A DNA stretch of 36,509 nt from Cecembia lonarensis LW9 (GTDB taxonomy: Bacteria; Bacteroidota; Bacteroidia; Cytophagales; Cyclobacteriaceae). Both the position numbers and the translations under genes were made by a program. The stretch covers positions 1-36,509 of the forward strand of contig NZ_AMGM01000045.1 of the NCBI RefSeq assembly GCF_000298295.1, written 5' to 3'. The notes under the pieces were generated by a model. It did not search any database and was not told where the DNA came from. It saw nothing but the letters and a program-made list of their open reading frames with translations. Shown here piece by piece: positions 33,154 to 36,509 of the stretch; within the stretch, counting starts at the first letter, position 1; the number at the start of each line of letters is the position of its first letter.

Positions 33154-33800
33154 AGTTGATGATTTAATCCTGCTTCAATTTTTTTTCTAAACGCCTCAGC
33201 TGCATGGGCAGGACTTGGTGCGCTGCAGATCCCAGATACCACTGCAAGGCAGTCTGCACCGTGGCTAATGATAGCCGCTGCATTTTCTGTTTTCACGCGT
33301 CCTATGGCGACCAAAGGTTTTTCCGTAACCCTTCGCAATTGGGCCAGTCCATTCAGTCCCCATTCAGTTTTGGTATCCATTTTTGTTGGGGTAGCATAGA
33401 TGGGGCTCACTCCATAATACCAGGCTTCTTCACTATGAGGCTTTTTTAAGTCCTCCATCCTTTCCAAAGAAAGGCCCATTGGTATATGGGAACCTAGCAA
33501 AGTTCTGGCTTCCAAAATTCCGGTGTCTTCCTGTCCTATGTGAAGTCCTTGTGCATCGACTTTTTTGGCTACTTCAACGGAATCGTTGATGATCAGGGGC
33601 ACATGGTTTTGATCACAAATGGTCTTGAGTTTTTCTGCTTTCCTGATAAAATCGTCAGCAGAAAGGGATTTTTCCCGGAGTTGGACAATATCAACACCAC
33701 CTTTAATGGCCTCTTCTACCACCCAGAAAAAATCCCGTCCAAGACATAAGGCCTCATCCGTCACCAAATACAGCCTATAAGGGAAAGGGGTTTGGTTCAT
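33147..33800 (-). CDS. thiE: Thiamin phosphate synthase
   Basis: This 217-aa TIM-barrel enzyme joins HMP-PP to thiazole phosphate to make thiamin phosphate. YLVTDEALCLGR opens the barrel, IVQLREKSLSADDF and INDSVEVAKKVDAQGLHIGQED form the active site, and GVSPIYATPTK is the GPIF.T.TK-type block binding pyrophosphate. Where the family has AIGGI this protein has AIGRV, and SHGADCLAVVSGI is conserved. A TenI-type thiazole tautomerase is the main alternative, but the location between thiM and thiD and the full QLREK motif favour ThiE. Confidence 0.88.
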   Translation of the reverse strand: MNQTPFPYRLYLVTDEALCLGRDFFWVVEEAIKGGVDIVQLREKSLSADDFIRKAEKLKTICDQNHVPLIINDSVEVAKKVDAQGLHIGQEDTGILEARTLLGSHIPMGLSLERMEDLKKPHSEEAWYYGVSPIYATPTKMDTKTEWGLNGLAQLRRVTEKPLVAIGRVKTENAAAIISHGADCLAVVSGICSAPSPAHAAEAFRKKIEAGLNHQLW

Positions 33801-34588
33801 GGATACACTATGATCATTCTTTCTTCAAACTCTTCTGGCTTAAGGTTGTACAAGGCATCATAGAAATGCAGTTGTAATGTTCCCGGTCCCTCGGCCTTTT
33901 CTGCAGCGATATCACCGGCCACGCCCATAAGTGCCATGGCAGCAGTGCAGGCGAGCAAAATATCCTTTTCTATGGCTACCATGGCTCCGGTCAAAGCTGA
34001 AGCCGTACAGCCCATACCTGTCACTTTTGCCATGATAGGGTTGCCGTTTTTTACTTTTGCCAACCTATCTCCATCAATAATATAGTCTACTTCTCCAGAA
34101 ATTACCACAGTAGCACCGGTTTGCTTTGAAAGTTGTATACCTGCTTCCAAGGCCTCATCGGAGGAATTGGTGCTGTCTACCCCTTTGCTTTGGATGTTGA
34201 ACTGGGCCAAGGCCATAATTTCTGAAGCATTTCCCCTGATTACCGTTGGTTTTAATGTCAGCAAACTGGCCAATACTTCATTTCTGTACGGTGTAGCCCC
34301 TGCACCCACCGGGTCCAATATCCAGGGTTTTTGGATGTCATGGGCATAGGCTGCAGCTTTGATCATGCTTTCAGACCAATATTCATCTAAGGTGCCAATA
34401 TTGACTACTAAGGCTCCGACAATATTGACCATATCCTTGACTTCAGGCTGGGCATGTGCCATGATGGGAGAGGCACCTGCTGCCAAAAGTGCATTGGCTG
34501 TATTGTTCATGACAACATAGTTTGTAATGCTCTGTACAAGAGGGGATTGATTTTTTAATTTTGATAACAATTCGCTGATCTGCTCCAT
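33797..34588 (-). CDS. thiM: Hydroxyethylthiazole kinase
   Basis: This 263-aa ribokinase-like enzyme phosphorylates salvaged hydroxyethylthiazole. SPLVQSITNYVVMNNTANALLAAGASPIM forms the substrate site; LDPVGAGATPYR, VIRGNASEI and TGMGCTASALTGAM (catalytic-site Cys194) follow. The ATG at 34588 gives the normal family N-terminus; the frame stays open to 34735, but that stretch is the TPP riboswitch and leader. It is first in the operon, and its stop overlaps the thiE ATG by 4 nt (ATGA). Loss of substrate-side neighbours such as thiC, thiG and thiS here indicates a salvage operon. Confidence 0.93.
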   Translation of the reverse strand: MEQISELLSKLKNQSPLVQSITNYVVMNNTANALLAAGASPIMAHAQPEVKDMVNIVGALVVNIGTLDEYWSESMIKAAAYAHDIQKPWILDPVGAGATPYRNEVLASLLTLKPTVIRGNASEIMALAQFNIQSKGVDSTNSSDEALEAGIQLSKQTGATVVISGEVDYIIDGDRLAKVKNGNPIMAKVTGMGCTASALTGAMVAIEKDILLACTAAMALMGVAGDIAAEKAEGPGTLQLHFYDALYNLKPEEFEERMIIVYP

Positions 34589-34636
34589 AAAATTTTCATT
34601 TTTGATAGTTTTTGAAACTTTAGGAGCAGGAAAAGT

Positions 34637-34661
34637 AGAATGGAATATACAATACCATTCT
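34637..34661 (-). promoter_or_regulatory. Hairpin in the thiM leader, possible riboswitch expression platform
   Basis: AGAATGG and CCATTCT form a 7-bp stem with an 11-nt loop between the TPP aptamer and thiM. On the minus strand it is followed by ACTTTTCC, a weak U-tract, so it could be a terminator-like or switching hairpin. Confidence 0.4.
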
Positions 34662-34670
34662 TCGGTAATC

Positions 34671-34744
34671 ACTTTTTCCTTCGTCGGTATGATCCGTATC
34701 AGGTTCAAAGGGTTTGATCTCAGCCCTGAAGGCACCCCTAAAGT
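34671..34744 (-). promoter_or_regulatory. TPP riboswitch (thi-box)
   Basis: Read on the minus strand, the element has the conserved thi-box blocks in order: TAGGGGTGCC, GGCTGAGAT, ACCCTTTGAACCTGAT, then CGGATCATACCGACGAAGGA. Outer pairing of ACTTT (34744-34740) with AAAGT (34675-34671) can close stem P1. Binding of thiamin diphosphate should reduce expression of thiM-thiE-thiD-tenA. Confidence 0.95.
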
Positions 34745-34776
34745 TTCTATTCAGTATTTGCAACACTATATAAAGC

Positions 34777-34814
34777 AAAAATGGTTCATGTTTTTTGAAA
34801 CATGAACCATTTTT
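34777..34814. terminator. Strong terminator between the peptidase gene and the thi operon
   Basis: AAAAATGGTTCATGTTT (34777-34793) and AAACATGAACCATTTTT (34798-34814) form a perfect 17-bp stem with a 4-nt loop and T/A-rich ends. It lies just after the S8 peptidase stop (minus strand) and just before the thi operon leader, which it insulates from read-through. Confidence 0.9.
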
Positions 34815-34831
34815 GTAACTTTTTATTGAAA

Positions 34832-36481
34832 TCAAATTTTCACTTTCCCTTTGGCTACTTGCCTGGCTAAAATCAGCGCATTGTAGGCGTTGACTATTTT
34901 TCCTGATTTGGATATTTCCTGCAGGTTGAGGGGCTTGGAAGGATTTGTCCTCAATGTTACTTGTATTGGAACTTCCAGGCCTGATTCCATGATGATTCGC
35001 TTCACTTGTGCGGCTGTCAGTTTGGGGTAATAAGTCCAGATGAGGGCAGCAACACCTGCCACAGCAGGAGCAGCCATGGAGGTACCGCTTTGGAATTCAT
35101 ATTCATTGCCCGGCATGGTGGAGTAAATCTGTGCCCCAGGGGCAAATACATCCACGTTATTGGCACCATAGTTAGAGAAAGGGGCAACCATACGCGGTCC
35201 ATACTGACTACCTAGTGCGCCCACAGTAATCACATTGTCCACGAATTCTCTGCCGTTTTGAAATTTGTGGTCATTTGGGAAATTAGGGTTTTCAGGATCA
35301 TCCAGATCCATACCATCGTTCCCTGCAGCATGGACAATCAGGACATTGTTGAGGGCAGCATACTCCAGGGCTTCATACACCCATTCTGCATTGGGTGAAA
35401 AACCTTTCCCAAAGCTTGCATTGATGATCTTGGCCCCATTGTCTACAGCATAGCGAATCCCCAGGGCTATATCTTTATCGTATTCATCTCCATCGGGTAC
35501 TGCCCTGATACTCATAATCTGCACATTGTCTGCTACGCCTTTGATTCCCAATTCATTCTCTCTGTCAGCAGCAATAATGCCGGCCACATGGGTCCCGTGA
35601 CTTTCATCCAAAGTAACAATGTTAGGATTGCCGTTGCCATAATTTCTGTCGCTGTAATCATAAGGGTCATCTCCCACCACTGCCCTACCATCAAACTCGA
35701 GGTTCAGGTGATACTTGAGTTTTCCGGAATAATATTCCTCTGCTCCTTCCAAATCTTCCATGAGGGCATTTAAACTACCCGACATGGACAGCATGTTGGT
35801 AAGAAAGCTGAGCGCTTGTTGGATTTCCGGCGTTTCGGCTTCCAATCCGGACAATTCTTCAGGTTCATAGGTGGGTTTACCCAAAAGTTGCTGGGCAGTA
35901 TTGTCGGCCAATTGGATGACAGATTTTAGTTCCTCTATTCTTGCCAGTGTTTCCTGTGTATTGGATACTTCCTCATCATATTTCTCCCTTGCTTTTTGCT
36001 GATAGTTATCGTCTCCGAGCCCAAGACTTACGATTCTGGTGTATTCCAACCGCTCATGATAAGATTCTCCCAAAAAATTATACCCATGGACATCATCCAC
36101 AAAACCATTGCCGTCATTGTCTGTGTTGGTTCCGGCAATTTCCTTAGGGTTAACCCATAGGACCGGTTCCAAGTCTTCATGGCCAAGGTCTATTCCTGCA
36201 TCCAATACAGCCACAATGATTGGTTTTTTCTTCTTTTTCCTGATCAATTCTTCATAGGTCCTATCAACACTCATTCCAGGGATAGTATCCCGAAGTAAGT
36301 CCAGGTGCTGCCAGTTTTCCATTTCCCATTCCTGAAGAGGGGTGTTTTTTAAAGTTAAATTTTGTGGCACTGTCAGTGATGTAGAAACGGGTTTTACAGC
36401 ACTACAAGCCGCCGATAAAACCAGCACTATTCCCAAGCATAGCCTGGATGTTTTTCTAGGGTTCATTCCAATCATGTTCAT
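34832..36481 (-). CDS. Subtilisin-family (S8) peptidase lipoprotein with a long insertion
   Basis: This 549-aa secreted serine peptidase has a signal peptide ending at Cys26 (VLSAAC), probably lipid-anchored. The catalytic triad reads Asp94 in AVLDAGIDLGHEDL, His295 in DESHGTHVAGIIA and Ser468 in SGTSMAAPAVAG, with the oxyanion Asn388 in HAAGNDG. Asp and His are 201 residues apart, against about 32 in subtilisin. The insertion (about 125-285) starts with a DNDGNGFVDD Ca-site-like block and contains a charged, probably coiled helical part (about 160-200). No T9SS C-terminal domain is seen. The start may be M1, M3 or M6; M6 (MNPRKTSRL) gives the most ordinary signal peptide. The substrate is unknown. 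Confidence 0.9.
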   Translation of the reverse strand: MNMIGMNPRKTSRLCLGIVLVLSAACSAVKPVSTSLTVPQNLTLKNTPLQEWEMENWQHLDLLRDTIPGMSVDRTYEELIRKKKKKPIIVAVLDAGIDLGHEDLEPVLWVNPKEIAGTNTDNDGNGFVDDVHGYNFLGESYHERLEYTRIVSLGLGDDNYQQKAREKYDEEVSNTQETLARIEELKSVIQLADNTAQQLLGKPTYEPEELSGLEAETPEIQQALSFLTNMLSMSGSLNALMEDLEGAEEYYSGKLKYHLNLEFDGRAVVGDDPYDYSDRNYGNGNPNIVTLDESHGTHVAGIIAADRENELGIKGVADNVQIMSIRAVPDGDEYDKDIALGIRYAVDNGAKIINASFGKGFSPNAEWVYEALEYAALNNVLIVHAAGNDGMDLDDPENPNFPNDHKFQNGREFVDNVITVGALGSQYGPRMVAPFSNYGANNVDVFAPGAQIYSTMPGNEYEFQSGTSMAAPAVAGVAALIWTYYPKLTAAQVKRIIMESGLEVPIQVTLRTNPSKPLNLQEISKSGKIVNAYNALILARQVAKGKVKI

Positions 36482-36509
36482 GTATTTTCTTAAATGCCAT
36501 CAAATAAAA

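Noticed and set aside
34692-34718. GGTTCAAAGG motif resembling a tRNA T-loop
   Set aside because: It is part of the thi-box (ACCTGAT ... CTGAGA) on the opposite strand; no tRNA cloverleaf can be drawn.
34589-34735. Upstream 49-codon extension of thiM
   Set aside because: This stretch encodes the TPP riboswitch and leader, and the residues do not match ThiM.
1-36509. CRISPR array, insertion sequence or prophage
   Set aside because: No regularly spaced direct repeats, no transposase or integrase frame and no phage structural genes were seen.

Overview
The window reads as chromosomal DNA of a Bacteroidota bacterium, most likely a Cytophagales / Cyclobacteriaceae-type marine or soil heterotroph. 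The evidence is a SusC/SusD pair, an OMP_b-brl_3 TonB-dependent receptor, SPII lipoproteins, a LytS/LytR-type kinase-regulator pair, moderate-to-low GC, little Shine-Dalgarno signal before starts, and several sites matching the Bacteroidota -7 promoter element TAnnTTTG. Genus placement is inference. I see no rRNA, tRNA, insertion sequence, prophage or CRISPR array.

Layout. 1-3016 (minus): a small lipoprotein, guanine deaminase, and a LytTR response regulator overlapping its histidine kinase by 4 nt. 3272-5788 (plus): a TonB-dependent receptor divergent from the kinase. 5869-11697: mostly housekeeping genes, namely pyruvate dehydrogenase E1 beta, an exported rhodanese, a YfcE-like phosphoesterase, a 47-aa basic protein divergent from hisS, a 93-aa unknown, YbaB/EbfC overlapping a family 2 glycosyltransferase, and a PspC protein. 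11773-13563: a large TPR lipoprotein.

13564-25658 is the most interesting part. A 512-bp regulatory region holds two near-identical 14-bp palindromes that flank a TAnnTTTG element. It leads into susC, susD, a strong terminator, and then a 1175-aa surface lipoprotein with 13 Ca-binding FG-GAP/VCBS motifs around an ASPIC/UnbV domain. Beyond it lie a creatininase-family amidohydrolase and, divergently, an exported glycosylasparaginase followed 3 nt later by cutC; a perfect 12-bp palindrome sits between the divergent pair. No glycoside hydrolase is present. A plausible reading is an uptake system for an amide- or Asn-linked substrate, but a joint function is inference.

25829-31659: a tandem-CBS protein, an acidic lipoprotein of unknown role, a YdcF/ElyC-type protein, a small membrane protein, and a 981-aa FAD/Fe-S oxidoreductase. 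31680-34744 (minus): a compact thiamin salvage operon, TPP riboswitch-thiM-thiE-thiD-tenA, in which every gene overlaps the next. 34832-36481 (minus): a subtilisin-family lipoprotein with an unusually long insertion between its catalytic Asp and His.

All calls come from reading sequence and translations; no database search was run.
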